The notes: generated from the sequence alone by a model not told the origin. DNA of 64,000 bases from Flavobacterium psychrophilum (GCA_001708385.1 CP012388.1:1116001-1180000); one strand, 5' to 3'; positions 27,257 to 37,300 are shown, counted from the stretch's first letter. Translations and numbers: made by a program.

Positions 27257-28453
27257 ATGATCAACGATTTTTTAAAGTACCAGGCGCAAACTTCCCCTTA
27301 TCCATTGGGCATGGAAGTGTCTCATGCAAAAGGCTCTTATATATACGACACAAAAGATAAAAAATACCTTGACTTTGTAGCCGGCGTTTCGGCTACAACG
27401 CTGGGACATCAGTCACCAAGGGTCAACCAGGCTATTATAGACCAGCTGAACAAATACAGCCACGTAATGGTGTATGGCGAATATGCGCAACATCCTGCTA
27501 CCGAACTTTGCAGGTTACTTGCAGAAAATATGCCTCCCCAGCTTAATAAGACGTATCTTGTGAATTCGGGTACGGAAGCTACAGAAGGCGCTTTAAAACT
27601 GGCACGAAGGGTTACCGGAAGAAGTCAGCTTATTTCGTGTTTCAATGCGTATCATGGTAACACTATGGGATCTATGAGCGTAATGGGCTTTGAGGAGCGT
27701 AAACAAATATTCCGCCCATTGATACCTGACGTTGACTTTATTACTTTCAACAATGAAGAAGATCTGCAAAAGATAACTACCAAAACAGCAGGTATCATCC
27801 TTGAAACCATTCAGGGCGGTGCAGGCTTTATACAGCCATATAACGACTTCCTTAAAAAAGTAAGGCAGCGTTGCGACGAAGTTGGAGCCATAATGATCCT
27901 TGACGAGATACAACCGGGCTTTGGACGTACGGGTAAGTTATTCGGGTTCCAGAATTACGATATAGTGCCCGATGTTGTCGTTATGGGTAAAGGAATGGGC
28001 GGCGGAATGCCGGTTGGTGCATTTACAGCATCTGAAAAAATGATGGATCTGTTGAGCCACGACCCGAAACTGGGACACATAACAACTTTTGGCGGACATC
28101 CTGTTATTGCTGCTGCCTGCCTTGCAACGTTGCAGGAACTGTTAGAGACTGACATAATGGCGCAGGCGCTGGAAAAGGAAAAATTATTCAGGAAACTGCT
28201 TGTACATCCATTAATAGAAGATGTACGCGGCGAAGGGCTAATGCTTGCTGCTATGACCCCAGACGCCGAAATTACAAATAAAGTAATACTTCGCGCACAG
28301 GAAAAAGGTCTTATTTTATTCTGGCTGCTGTTTGAAGGCAAAGCTATAAGGATAACTCCTCCCCTTACTATTAGCGAAGAAGAGATTGCAGAAGGATGTG
28401 GCATTATTATTGAAGTTATGAATGAGATTCTTGCCGAGCAACACAATAATTAA
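27257..28453 (+). CDS. Class III PLP-dependent aminotransferase
   Basis: 398 residues from the ATG at 27257 (MINDFLKYQAQTSPYPLGME), which aligns with the usual family start; a TTG/ATG frame further upstream adds only an unlikely extension. Family signatures: VNSGTEATEGALKLAR, cofactor-binding ILDEIQPGFGRTG (Asp216), and PLP lysine Lys245 in VVMGKGMGGGMPVG. The group includes acetylornithine, ornithine and 4-aminobutyrate aminotransferases; the substrate cannot be fixed from sequence and no arginine or GABA genes lie next to it. Confidence 0.88.
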   Translation: MINDFLKYQAQTSPYPLGMEVSHAKGSYIYDTKDKKYLDFVAGVSATTLGHQSPRVNQAIIDQLNKYSHVMVYGEYAQHPATELCRLLAENMPPQLNKTYLVNSGTEATEGALKLARRVTGRSQLISCFNAYHGNTMGSMSVMGFEERKQIFRPLIPDVDFITFNNEEDLQKITTKTAGIILETIQGGAGFIQPYNDFLKKVRQRCDEVGAIMILDEIQPGFGRTGKLFGFQNYDIVPDVVVMGKGMGGGMPVGAFTASEKMMDLLSHDPKLGHITTFGGHPVIAAACLATLQELLETDIMAQALEKEKLFRKLLVHPLIEDVRGEGLMLAAMTPDAEITNKVILRAQEKGLILFWLLFEGKAIRITPPLTISEEEIAEGCGIIIEVMNEILAEQHNN

Positions 28454-28555
28454 CAATAATATTTGTTAATTAAATTGTTCAAAAGAAATCTAAATTATTT
28501 CCTTTTCACCGTTACATTTCGTAACTTTAAGAAGGATAATTTTAAACAATTGAGT

Positions 28556-29965
28556 ATGAATTTGAGCCACGAAGAAGAAGATTACAGTTTATCCTTATCA
28601 AAGTTTGAGTCGATGTTGAAAACCAACAAAGTCCTATTCTTTGACTCTGAAGAGTTCGAGGACATTATTCTTCACTACCTCGACACCGGAAAAATCAATT
28701 TAGCTAAAAAGGCCTTAAAACTAGGCCTGGAACAACATCCCAGGTCAACAGGTTTAAAATTAGTACAGGTTGAGCTTCTTGTTTTTGACGATAAGCTTGA
28801 TCAAGCCGAAAGATTATTGAATGACTTATACGCCATTGAGCCTACTAACGAGGAAATATACATACAAAAAGCAAATATTTACTCTAAAAGGGACCAACAT
28901 GATAAAGCCGTAGAGCTTTTGGAAATTGCCCTTAAATATACAGACGATTTCGCCGATGTATATTCCTTAATTGGTATGGAGTACCTGTTTATGGACAATT
29001 TAGAGCTGGCAAGGGACAACTTCATCAAATGCCTTGACGAAGACACCGAAGACCACTCTGCACTATATAATGTAGTTTACTGTTTTGACTTTCTAGACCA
29101 AAATCTTGAAGCCATAGATTTCCTTAACGGATTTATTGATAAAAACCCGTATAGCGAAGTCGCATGGCATCAGCTTGGAAGACAGTACTACGCCATTAAA
29201 GATTATGAAGGGGCGTTACGCGCATTTGATTATGCTACCCTTATTGACGACAGTTTCCTTGGGGCTTTTCTTGAAAAAGCAAAGACACTTGAAAAACTGA
29301 AACGTTACGAGGAAGCTATTGAAGGCTATAACGCAACAATGGAACTTGACGACCCTACCTCTTTTGCCCTATTGCGCGTTGGTAAATGCCACGAGCGTTT
29401 AGGTAATTTTGAGCAGGCACTTAAGTTTTACCTTAAAACAGTTCATGAAGACCCATTGCTGGACAAAGCATGGATAGCGATTACAGATTTTTACATTCGC
29501 CGTAAAAATTACCAGAAAGCCCTTTACTATGTAAACAAAGCTATTGGTATTGATAACGAGAATAAACTTTATTGGAAGCGCTATGCCATCATCAACAAAG
29601 CACTGAGCTTTCACGAAGAGGCTGAGGAGGGATACCGTAAAGCAGTAGAGTTTGGTGATTACCAGCTTGATACCTGGCTGTTCTGGACTGATACACTTGT
29701 AACCCTTGGAGAGTATGACACGGCTATCACGACACTGCTTCAGGCATCGGAATATTTCCCTGAAGAGTATGAGATAGAATATCGCCTTGCAGGATTATAT
29801 TTCATGCAGCAGGAAGAAGACAAAGCTGTTTTTCACCTAAGCAACGGACTAAGGCTTGGCTTTAAGCACCACACGCTTATTGAAGAGTACTTCCCCGCGA
29901 TATGGTATTCTGACATCGTTCAGGATGCGATTAAAAAGCAAGAGAAGCGAAACGACACTAAATAA
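28556..29965 (+). CDS. Tetratricopeptide repeat protein
   Basis: 469 residues from the ATG at 28556 (MNLSHEEEDYSLSL); the frame extends upstream but without homology-like content. About ten TPR units follow in series, for example AERLLNDLYAIEPTNEEIYI, KAVELLEIALKYTDDFADVY, and GALRAFDYATLIDDSFLGAF. No signal peptide, so it is probably a cytoplasmic scaffold. This is a common conserved Bacteroidetes TPR protein with no known partner. A terminator follows. Confidence 0.85.
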   Translation: MNLSHEEEDYSLSLSKFESMLKTNKVLFFDSEEFEDIILHYLDTGKINLAKKALKLGLEQHPRSTGLKLVQVELLVFDDKLDQAERLLNDLYAIEPTNEEIYIQKANIYSKRDQHDKAVELLEIALKYTDDFADVYSLIGMEYLFMDNLELARDNFIKCLDEDTEDHSALYNVVYCFDFLDQNLEAIDFLNGFIDKNPYSEVAWHQLGRQYYAIKDYEGALRAFDYATLIDDSFLGAFLEKAKTLEKLKRYEEAIEGYNATMELDDPTSFALLRVGKCHERLGNFEQALKFYLKTVHEDPLLDKAWIAITDFYIRRKNYQKALYYVNKAIGIDNENKLYWKRYAIINKALSFHEEAEEGYRKAVEFGDYQLDTWLFWTDTLVTLGEYDTAITTLLQASEYFPEEYEIEYRLAGLYFMQQEEDKAVFHLSNGLRLGFKHHTLIEEYFPAIWYSDIVQDAIKKQEKRNDTK

Positions 29966-29984
29966 TTTTACCTTATAATATTTT

Positions 29985-30018
29985 AACCTGATCATAGAAA
30001 TGTGGTCAGGTTTTTTTA
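29985..30018 (+). terminator. Rho-independent terminator after the TPR gene
   Basis: Arms AACCTGATCA and TGGTCAGGTT with one G-T pair, followed by TTTTTTTATTTTT. Confidence 0.8.
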
Positions 30019-30144
30019 TTTTTATGAAATGAATGTATCTTATTGGGGATGCGAACATCACAATCGTCTCCAAAATGGAAACCCCGAGTAAATATAGTGT
30101 AACTACAAGATCATCTTATATTAGACCTGTAATAATTACCTAAT

Positions 30145-30885
30145 TTGAAATCAAAACGTTTTGGCCTAATAGGCCGCAATATAAGCTACTCGTTTTCGGC
30201 GGGTTATTTTAAAGACAAGTTCGAAAAACTTGCACTTAAAAATTATACCTATACCAATTTTGATATTGCAGACATATCACAGTTATCGGAAATAATAGAG
30301 AAAACAAAACGGCTAAAAGGGCTCAACGTGACTATTCCGTATAAAGAAGCGGTTATCCCCTTATTGGATAAGGTTTCTAAAACCGCTTCTGTTATCGGAG
30401 CTGTAAACACAATCGTTGTTACCAAAAAAGGAACTAAAGGCTACAATACTGATCATTACGGTTTTAGAAAGGCATTGACCCCCCTACTTTTACCGCATCA
30501 TAAAAAAGCGTTGATTCTGGGTACCGGAGGCGCATCGAAAGGAATTGCGTTTGCTTTGCGCAGGTTGAAAATTGAATACGACTTTGTTTCAAGAACTGCC
30601 ACCGATGTTATTTATGCCTACGAAGACCTTAATGAAGACATTTTTAACGAATATCAGATAATCATAAACACTACTCCACTGGGCACATTCCCTAATATAG
30701 ATGAATGTCCGCCCATTGACTACAGTTTATTTACGAATAAGCACATTGCATTTGACCTGGTATACAACCCTGCGGAAACCGAATTTTTAAAGCGTGCAGC
30801 CCAAAATGGGGCTGTTATTAAGAACGGCTACGACATGCTGTTACACCAGGCAGAGAAGGCATGGGAAATATGGAACAGGCAGTAA
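30145..30885 (+). CDS. aroE: Shikimate dehydrogenase
   Basis: 246 residues with a TTG start. It reduces 3-dehydroshikimate to shikimate with NADPH in aromatic amino acid synthesis. Catalytic Lys67 (NVTIPYKEAV) and Asp103 (GYNTDHYGF) are present, and the dinucleotide-binding loop is LILGTGGASKGIA. The substrate serine region reads ISYSFSAGYF, the form common in Bacteroidetes. The protein is slightly short (usual 250-290) but complete. Confidence 0.94.
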   Translation: MKSKRFGLIGRNISYSFSAGYFKDKFEKLALKNYTYTNFDIADISQLSEIIEKTKRLKGLNVTIPYKEAVIPLLDKVSKTASVIGAVNTIVVTKKGTKGYNTDHYGFRKALTPLLLPHHKKALILGTGGASKGIAFALRRLKIEYDFVSRTATDVIYAYEDLNEDIFNEYQIIINTTPLGTFPNIDECPPIDYSLFTNKHIAFDLVYNPAETEFLKRAAQNGAVIKNGYDMLLHQAEKAWEIWNRQ

Positions 30886-30957
30886 TACCTTACTTTTAAT
30901 AAATCATTATTTATATCTGAAATTACTATCCAATCATTTAGAAATTAATGTTTTTCT

Positions 30958-30987
30958 TTGAATTTTAAACTGACTTTAGTACCTTTC
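30958..30987 (+). promoter_or_regulatory. Promoter candidate for the DUF349 gene
   Basis: TTG at 30958, a 19-base spacer, then TACCTTTC at 30980-30987, one base off TAnnTTTG. The ATG at 31024 lies 36 bases downstream. Confidence 0.4.
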
Positions 30988-31023
30988 GGCAATAAAGCTA
31001 TTAATCCCTTAAGCATTTTTACG

Positions 31024-33138
31024 ATGTTAGAAGAAAAGAATGATAACCTGCACCAAGCAGATGGAGAGCAAGTAAACGAAGTGAACGGTACCTTACATAC
31101 CGATTATTCACCTGAAAACGACACAATTGAAAATGGCGATGCACCACTTGTGCACGAAACAGAAGGCCAGTTACCTTTTGCACCTAAAGAAATACTGGAA
31201 TCGGCCAAAGTAGCTGACGAGCCTATAGATGACGCCATTGCACCTGTTGTAGTTGCCGATGAAACAAAGGCTGACGAAGTTGCCGCTGAAACCGCTGAAG
31301 TTCCTGCTGAGGAGAAGAAAAGATCGGCTGTTGAATCTATTGAAGACAGCAATGCAGAAGAAGGTGAAGACGACTCATTATCAGATAGGCACGATATACC
31401 GATGCAAAACTACGAAGAGCTTTCCATGGAAGAGCTTACTACAGAACTTGAAAAATTTGCAGCTGTAGAAAAAGTAATGTCGGTTAAAGACCATGTTGAA
31501 GAAATAAGAAAAGAATTTTATTCTAAATACAATCACTTTATAGAGGAGAAAAAAGACGAGTTTAGCCATGAAAACAATGGCGACACTACTGATTTTGAAT
31601 ACCACTTCCCGCTTAAAGCTAAATTTGATGCTCTTTACAACCAGTACAGGGACAAGAAAAATACGCACTTTAAAAAGGTACAGACAGATCTTAAGGGTAA
31701 CCTTGAAAACAGGGTTGCAATTATAGAGGAGTTGAAAAGCCTTGTTGATGGCGAAGAAAATATTAAAGATGCCCTTAAGCATGTTAGCGAGCTTCGTGAG
31801 CGCTGGAAAAATGCGGGTCCTATTCCGCGTGATAAATACAATCACGTATGGAATAATTTCCATTTCCATATAGAGCGTTTTTACGATCACCTGCACCTAG
31901 ACAGGGAAGCAAGGGATATGGACTTTAAACATAACCTTGAGCAAAAACAAAAAATCGTTGCGCGTGTTGAAGAACTTGTTCAGGAACCGGATGTAAACAA
32001 AGCTTTCCGTGAATTACAGGCGCTTCATAAAATCTGGAAAGAAGAAATAGGACCTGTATCACGCGATCACCGTGAAGAAATATGGAACCGCTTTAGCGAA
32101 CTTACCAAACAACTTCATGATAAACGCGAGGCACTTGTTGCAAAAAGCAAAGAACTTGAAGAAGATAACCTTTCAAGAAAAAAAGAGATTATTGCTCAGA
32201 TAGATGCAATTTCAGAAGAGAAAATTACTGCTCATAACGCATGGCAGGGACAAATAGACCGTATTGAAGCTTTAAGGGAGCAATTTTTTAAAGCTGGGAA
32301 AGTTCCGGCAGAAGTTAATGAAGAAACCTGGGCTGCGTTTAAAGCTTCGGTAAGGAACTTTAATACTGTTAAGAACTCTTTCTACAAAGACATTAAAAAA
32401 GACCAGCAGGATAACCTTAACAGGAAACAGGCATTGGTAGAAAAAGCAAGGTCGCTACAGGATAGCGAAGATTTTGCAGGCACTACACAGATCATGAAGC
32501 AAATTCAGGAGGAATGGAAAACCATTGGCCATGTACCAAGGAAATATTCTGACAGTGTTTGGAAAGATTTTAAAGCTGCATGTAATCATTTCTTTGACAG
32601 GCTGCATGCGCAGCGTAATGAAGCAAACAAAGATGAGCTAGAAGCTTTTGAAAAGAAAAAAGAATACCTTGAAAACCTTAAGGAATTTGAACTTACAGGC
32701 GATCATAAAACCGACCTTGATGCTATTAAAAAACACATAGAGAACTGGAAAGGCCTGGGCCGTGTTCCGCAGGCAAGAAGGCATATTGAGGGTAAATTCA
32801 ACAAAATACTGGATGCCCTTTTTGACAAACTAAGTCTTTCCAAGAAAGAAACCGATATGGTTAGGTTTAACAACCGCTTAGAGCAACTTGCAGAAGGTGA
32901 CGATAGCAGAAGACTTGAAAATGAGCAATTGTTCATTATGCGTAAAATTGATGAAGTTCAGGGTGAGATATTCCAGCTTGAAAACAACATACAATTTATC
33001 TCTAATGCAAAAGGTGACAACCCTTTTGTAAAAGAGGTTCAGAAAAGCATTGAGCGTCATAAGGAAGAACTTAAAACCTGGAAAGACAAGCTTAAACAGA
33101 TTAGAACACTTAAGCAACAGCAGCAACAGGGAGAATAA
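31024..33138 (+). CDS. DUF349 repeat protein
   Basis: 704 residues from the ATG at 31024 (MLEEKNDNLHQADGEQ). The TTG at 30958 belongs to the promoter region rather than the gene. An acidic N-terminus of about 130 residues is followed by at least five DUF349 units of about 70 residues, each marked by a W-K/R-x-x-G-x-x-P/V pattern (RERWKNAGPIPRDKYNHVW, EEWKTIGHVPRKYSDSVW, ENWKGLGRVPQARRHIEG). The whole is a long helical, coiled-coil-like cytoplasmic protein. Function unknown in the family. Confidence 0.88.
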   Translation: MLEEKNDNLHQADGEQVNEVNGTLHTDYSPENDTIENGDAPLVHETEGQLPFAPKEILESAKVADEPIDDAIAPVVVADETKADEVAAETAEVPAEEKKRSAVESIEDSNAEEGEDDSLSDRHDIPMQNYEELSMEELTTELEKFAAVEKVMSVKDHVEEIRKEFYSKYNHFIEEKKDEFSHENNGDTTDFEYHFPLKAKFDALYNQYRDKKNTHFKKVQTDLKGNLENRVAIIEELKSLVDGEENIKDALKHVSELRERWKNAGPIPRDKYNHVWNNFHFHIERFYDHLHLDREARDMDFKHNLEQKQKIVARVEELVQEPDVNKAFRELQALHKIWKEEIGPVSRDHREEIWNRFSELTKQLHDKREALVAKSKELEEDNLSRKKEIIAQIDAISEEKITAHNAWQGQIDRIEALREQFFKAGKVPAEVNEETWAAFKASVRNFNTVKNSFYKDIKKDQQDNLNRKQALVEKARSLQDSEDFAGTTQIMKQIQEEWKTIGHVPRKYSDSVWKDFKAACNHFFDRLHAQRNEANKDELEAFEKKKEYLENLKEFELTGDHKTDLDAIKKHIENWKGLGRVPQARRHIEGKFNKILDALFDKLSLSKKETDMVRFNNRLEQLAEGDDSRRLENEQLFIMRKIDEVQGEIFQLENNIQFISNAKGDNPFVKEVQKSIERHKEELKTWKDKLKQIRTLKQQQQQGE

Positions 33139-33160
33139 TAGTCTTCACTCAAAAAATATA

Positions 33161-33190
33161 AAAGCCTTTCGCTATAGCGAATGGTTTTTT
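33161..33190 (+). terminator. Rho-independent terminator after the DUF349 gene
   Basis: CCTTTCGC-TATA-GCGAATGG forms a hairpin with one T-T mismatch, followed by TTTTTTG. Confidence 0.75.
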
Positions 33191-33201
33191 GTTTATATGG
33201 A

Positions 33202-33372
33202 CTACTTGGTATTTTCTGTACCGCTAAAATTTACAGGAATCCAATTATAGCCTTCGTCAGATTTCTTTAATCTCCCCAATCCCGGAAACGGAATATGATC
33301 GGCTGTGATAAGGATAAGGTAATTTTCAACCCCTGATTGTGTGTAGATCTTTCTGCAATACCGTAAATATGT
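33202..33372 (-). pseudogene. 3' remnant of an MBL-fold metallo-hydrolase gene
   Basis: On the minus strand a frame of 55 codons ends with TAG at 33202-33204 and reads ENYLILITADHIPFPGLGRL and KKSDEGYNWIPVNFSG. The phrase HxPFPGLGxxxKxxxGYxWxPV is the usual C-terminus of a class of MBL-fold hydrolases (about 280-330 residues). The frame has no start codon and is closed upstream by a stop at 33373-33375, so only the last fifth of the gene remains. Its 5' part is missing. Confidence 0.6.
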
Positions 33373-33374
33373 CT

Positions 33375-33500
33375 ATAACATGTAAAGAAATTTCACTGCG
33401 GTTTGAGTACCACCTGACAAAAAAAGGGCTGGAACTTTCGCCTATACTAAACCTGAGACGCTATGGAATAATAAATATTCTCCACCAGCAGAAACACAAT
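33375..33500 (+). pseudogene. 3' remnant of an HxlR-type regulator gene
   Basis: On the plus strand the frame reads LRFEYHLTKKGLELSPILNL. This matches the wing and last helix of HxlR-family winged-helix regulators (typically VEYSLTxKGxSLxPILxxLxxWG). The recognition helix and start codon are absent. It points away from the MBL remnant, as a divergent regulator/target pair would. Confidence 0.45.
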
Positions 33501-33511
33501 CTGCTTCTAAA

Positions 33512-33543
33512 TAAAAAAGCCCCCGCAATAGCGGGGGCTTTTA
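33512..33543. terminator. Strong bidirectional terminator
   Basis: GCCCCCGC-AATA-GCGGGGGC, eight perfect GC-rich pairs, flanked by A6 on the left and a T run on the right. It ends the adhesin transcript on the minus strand. Confidence 0.88.
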
Positions 33544-33559
33544 GTATCAACCTAATTGC

Positions 33560-36500
33560 TTATCGTTTTACAACTTTAAGTGTTGCAGTAGCACCACCTT
33601 CAGTTTTAATCTGCATAACATAAGTAGCCTGAGGTAGTGAAGCAATGTTCACATTACCTTTAGTACCGTTAACATCTTGGCGGATAACTTCCTGTCCAAG
33701 AAGGTTAAATACAGATACCTGAGCTATAGTTTCGTTAGCTTCTACATTAACAATATCAGAAGAAGGGTTAGGATATACTACAAGATTTTTAATATCAAAA
33801 GTATCAGTACCTAATACCAGATTTGCTTCGATAGAAAATTTAGGACCTTCGCAACCGTTAATTGTCTGGCTAACACCATAAGTATTACCATCAACAAGGA
33901 TACTTCCGTTAGGAATACTTTGCCATTCACCATCTACAAGGATGTACCATTTAATAGTAGCACCTTCTGTAGCATCGATATCAAAATGGCTTAAGTTATC
34001 TCCAAAAATAAAGTCTTGTTGAGCGCTACCTGTTGGAGCAGCAGGGATCGGGTTGATAGTAACCAATACCGCTGTAAGTTCACTTTCGCAAATACCAATG
34101 CTTTGCGTTAGTATATAAGTTCCGTTAACAAGCGGAGTATCTAAAGTTAATGGTTGGCTATTAGCATCATACCAATTAGCTGTAGCGTTTTCAGAAAGTC
34201 CTGCATCAAGATCTCCAACTACTGCACTTCCACAGAAATCCTGTAAAGATTCCGGAGATGGTATTGTAATTGCCGAAGTAGTTAATACGATCTGGCTTCT
34301 CGCGCCTTCACAACCGTTTACCACCTGAGACACATAATATGTACCCGAAATTACTTCTGAAGTACTTTCAAATAGATCTGTTCCAATTTCAGAACCATAC
34401 CATTTAAATGTAGCACCTTCAGCACCTTCAACAGTTACATCACCAAATGTAGAACCGTTACATGCTGTTTGCTCACCACTTACAGGAGCCGGTATTACAG
34501 ATATTATTATAGCAACGGCCGCTCTTGGACCTTCGCAGCCGGCAATAGTCTGAGAAAGATATAATGTACCTGCAGACACAGCAACTGTGCTTGCTAATGG
34601 ATTAATTGAAGTAGCCGTAGCATACCATTTAGCAGTAACACCTTCAGCATACTGAGGGTCAAGATCTGCTACAGTTGAATTTACACATACAGAAACACTT
34701 GTAACCGCCGGAGCCGGAGTAGGCTCATTAATTGTTACCTCTACAGCAACTTTTGCACCTTCACAATCATTATGCTGTAATGCAGCAAAATAAGTACCTG
34801 TTTCAAGTAATGCATTTGGAGATAATTTTATAGTACTTTCTTCTGTAGCATACCAGTTCACTGTATCTTCTTCAGAAACATCAGCTTCTAATGCTGCTAC
34901 TGTTGATGCAGCACATAAAGTCTGATTTTCAATTACCGGAAGACCTACATTATTTATAGTTACAGTGTGTGCAGATCTACCGCTTTCACAATCTCCCATT
35001 TGTTGAGATACATAATATGTACCAGATTCAACCACTGTTGCAGCATCAAGTTGTGTTGTAGCATCGGCAGTAGCAAACCATTTGAAAGTTGCTGTAGCAC
35101 CACCAAAAGCCTCAAGATCAGCTACTGTAGAACCTGCACAAAGCTCCTGCGCGTAAACCGTAGGATTAACAATTGTACCGATAGTTGCAATAACCGGTTT
35201 TCTAGCACTTTCACAACCTCTTAGCGTTTGAGTTACATAATATGTAGCAGTACCTATTGCATCTGTAGATGCTAAAGCAGTGCCACCATCTGCAGCAGCG
35301 TACCATTTGAAAACACCACCTGTTTCACCAGAAACTAGCAAGTTACCCACTGTTGCTGAAGAACAGAAAAACTGATCTGTCGCTACAGGAAGTGGAATAG
35401 TATCTACAGTTACAGCAACTGCAAGTCTTACACTTTCGCAACCTGCTACTGTCTGAGACACGTAATATGTTTTAGTAACCAATGGCGTTGTACCTGCCAA
35501 TGGAGTACTATCGTTTTCTGCATCATACCAATTTAAGGTAGAACCAAAAGATCCGTTAACAGTAAGATCCTGAACTTTAGAAAGTCCACAAATAGCGATT
35601 GGACCAGATGTAGGAACCGGTGTAGGTTCAACTGTTACAGCAACGGGTCCTGTTCTCGGACCTTCACAAGTACCTGTAACCTGAGATACATAATAGTTTC
35701 CTGACACTACAAGTGTAGAATAAGGTATTTCTGTACCGCCTGAAGCCGTAGTATACCATCTAAAATAAGTATTAGGTACGCCCGTAACACTTAATTGCCC
35801 AACAACAGATCCGGGACAAATTGACTGAGTTCCGGCTACCGGAGCAGGAGGAGCCACACACGTTGCAGCAGGTGCAAGTGTAAGTCTTATTTTCCACGTA
35901 CCTGCGTCTACTTTGTTATATGTAACACTACAGTTTGGCTCACCACCCTGCCATGTTCTCCATGCTCTCATCTGAATGTTGATAGTTCCTGTTAGATCAT
36001 TAGCAATATTAATTCCTGAACGGTTATAGCTATAGGTACCAGATTGACCAGAACCCTGAGCTAGAGAAGCTTCTCCAACACTATTGGTTAAATTATAAAG
36101 CATACTGCGTTGTTCTGACTGGTAACCATTATTCCAGGCTGTCATAGTATACGTAGTGTTCATTCCCGCAACTTTATATCCAGCAGGAACTACAATAGCC
36201 ATACTGGCAGGACAGTCTGTTACTGAATTTACGTTAGGTCCACTGTTATAGTTTGTACTGATTTCACCCCCTGTATAGGTGGTTTGTTCTGTAGAAACAC
36301 CTGTAGCAGTTTGTACCATTCTCCATACACCTTTATCTGTACCACTACAATTCGATCTCACCCAGAAATAATAAGGAGATCCAACTGTTAAGCCGGAAGC
36401 ATAATATGTTGAAGATGTTGAGGCAACATTTCCTAAAGGAGTTGTCGTAGTTGTAGGTGCTGTATTAGCAGTTGAATAATATATATCATAACCTCCTGCC

Positions 36501-37300
36501 GGCGTAGTAACAGCCGGTGTCCAGCTAATAATTGCACTGGCAAGGCCGGCAGTAGCCGTTAAATTTGTAGGAGCGGGACAGCTAGGCACTACATCTGCTG
36601 ATAAAGCGAAGATATTTGTAGCTGCATCACCAGTTGCTGCCGTCTTAGTAAACTTAACACTTTTAATAGATTTACTCTGGTTACCCGGAGTAATTGATAA
36701 AGGTATTTGATACATCCTTGGGTTAGATGAATCAACATCAAGTCCGTCAGTACCTCTGTTAACACGGCCTAAGCCTTGTATAGCAGCACTTCCGCCCCAG
36801 TACCAGTCACCAACACTCACATTATTAAAATCCTGTGTAGTATCATCCGTGAAAGTAACAACAACGTTTACAGCACCACTACCGCCACCGGTTACACCTA
36901 GTACATATAATGTAACTACGGGTTTAGGCGTTGTAAGTACAAGCGTTCCCGTTAAGGTTGTTGCATTAGCTAAACGTAAAGAGTTATTACCACTTAATGG
37001 CCCCAATTGATATGTAAGACCCTGTGTACCTGTGACTAGCGTAGTTATAACTCCGCTTACAGGTACACCAAAATTTATTGCCGGACTTGATGCTGTAGGC
37101 TTAAAATCTGTAGCAACATAAGCATAGATAGCATCAACGCCATGTGTACTTGTAGTTGCGGAAGACCCCACACCATTGGCTATAACGTCGGCGTTATACC
37201 CCGATGTTATGGGGAGTGGTTGGTACTCCTGCCCACTCGCCGACACAAAGGACAAGGCGGCAATTAAGCACGATAAGTAATAAGGTAGTTTTTTTGACAT
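33560..37300 (-). CDS. T9SS type A adhesin-like protein with Fn3 and nine Ig-like repeats
   Basis: A 1246-residue secreted protein. A signal peptide (KLPYYLSCLIAALSFVSASG) is followed by a beta-rich N-terminal domain, a fibronectin type III domain near residues 240-325 (CPAPTNLTATAGLASAIISW), and a further domain to about residue 480. Nine Ig-like repeats of about 75 residues follow, each with a first Cys, a central WY, then YYVSQxxxGCExxR. The ninth repeat lacks its first Cys (DFIFGDNL). The last 75 residues are a T9SS type A sorting domain: NLVVYPNPSSDIVNVE, VFNLLGQEVIR, and a final LKVVKR. Probably a surface-attached adhesin or matrix protein; ligand unknown. Confidence 0.9.
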   Translation of the reverse strand: MSKKLPYYLSCLIAALSFVSASGQEYQPLPITSGYNADVIANGVGSSATTSTHGVDAIYAYVATDFKPTASSPAINFGVPVSGVITTLVTGTQGLTYQLGPLSGNNSLRLANATTLTGTLVLTTPKPVVTLYVLGVTGGGSGAVNVVVTFTDDTTQDFNNVSVGDWYWGGSAAIQGLGRVNRGTDGLDVDSSNPRMYQIPLSITPGNQSKSIKSVKFTKTAATGDAATNIFALSADVVPSCPAPTNLTATAGLASAIISWTPAVTTPAGGYDIYYSTANTAPTTTTTPLGNVASTSSTYYASGLTVGSPYYFWVRSNCSGTDKGVWRMVQTATGVSTEQTTYTGGEISTNYNSGPNVNSVTDCPASMAIVVPAGYKVAGMNTTYTMTAWNNGYQSEQRSMLYNLTNSVGEASLAQGSGQSGTYSYNRSGINIANDLTGTINIQMRAWRTWQGGEPNCSVTYNKVDAGTWKIRLTLAPAATCVAPPAPVAGTQSICPGSVVGQLSVTGVPNTYFRWYTTASGGTEIPYSTLVVSGNYYVSQVTGTCEGPRTGPVAVTVEPTPVPTSGPIAICGLSKVQDLTVNGSFGSTLNWYDAENDSTPLAGTTPLVTKTYYVSQTVAGCESVRLAVAVTVDTIPLPVATDQFFCSSATVGNLLVSGETGGVFKWYAAADGGTALASTDAIGTATYYVTQTLRGCESARKPVIATIGTIVNPTVYAQELCAGSTVADLEAFGGATATFKWFATADATTQLDAATVVESGTYYVSQQMGDCESGRSAHTVTINNVGLPVIENQTLCAASTVAALEADVSEEDTVNWYATEESTIKLSPNALLETGTYFAALQHNDCEGAKVAVEVTINEPTPAPAVTSVSVCVNSTVADLDPQYAEGVTAKWYATATSINPLASTVAVSAGTLYLSQTIAGCEGPRAAVAIIISVIPAPVSGEQTACNGSTFGDVTVEGAEGATFKWYGSEIGTDLFESTSEVISGTYYVSQVVNGCEGARSQIVLTTSAITIPSPESLQDFCGSAVVGDLDAGLSENATANWYDANSQPLTLDTPLVNGTYILTQSIGICESELTAVLVTINPIPAAPTGSAQQDFIFGDNLSHFDIDATEGATIKWYILVDGEWQSIPNGSILVDGNTYGVSQTINGCEGPKFSIEANLVLGTDTFDIKNLVVYPNPSSDIVNVEANETIAQVSVFNLLGQEVIRQDVNGTKGNVNIASLPQATYVMQIKTEGGATATLKVVKR

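Noticed and set aside
28450..28469. Inverted repeat TTAACAA/TTGTTAA after the aminotransferase as a terminator
   Set aside because: The stem is AT-only and there is no T-run on either side.
33840..35860. Regularly spaced sequence in the adhesin gene as a CRISPR array
   Set aside because: The regularity follows the roughly 75-codon Ig-like protein repeats; there are no short identical repeats with unique spacers.
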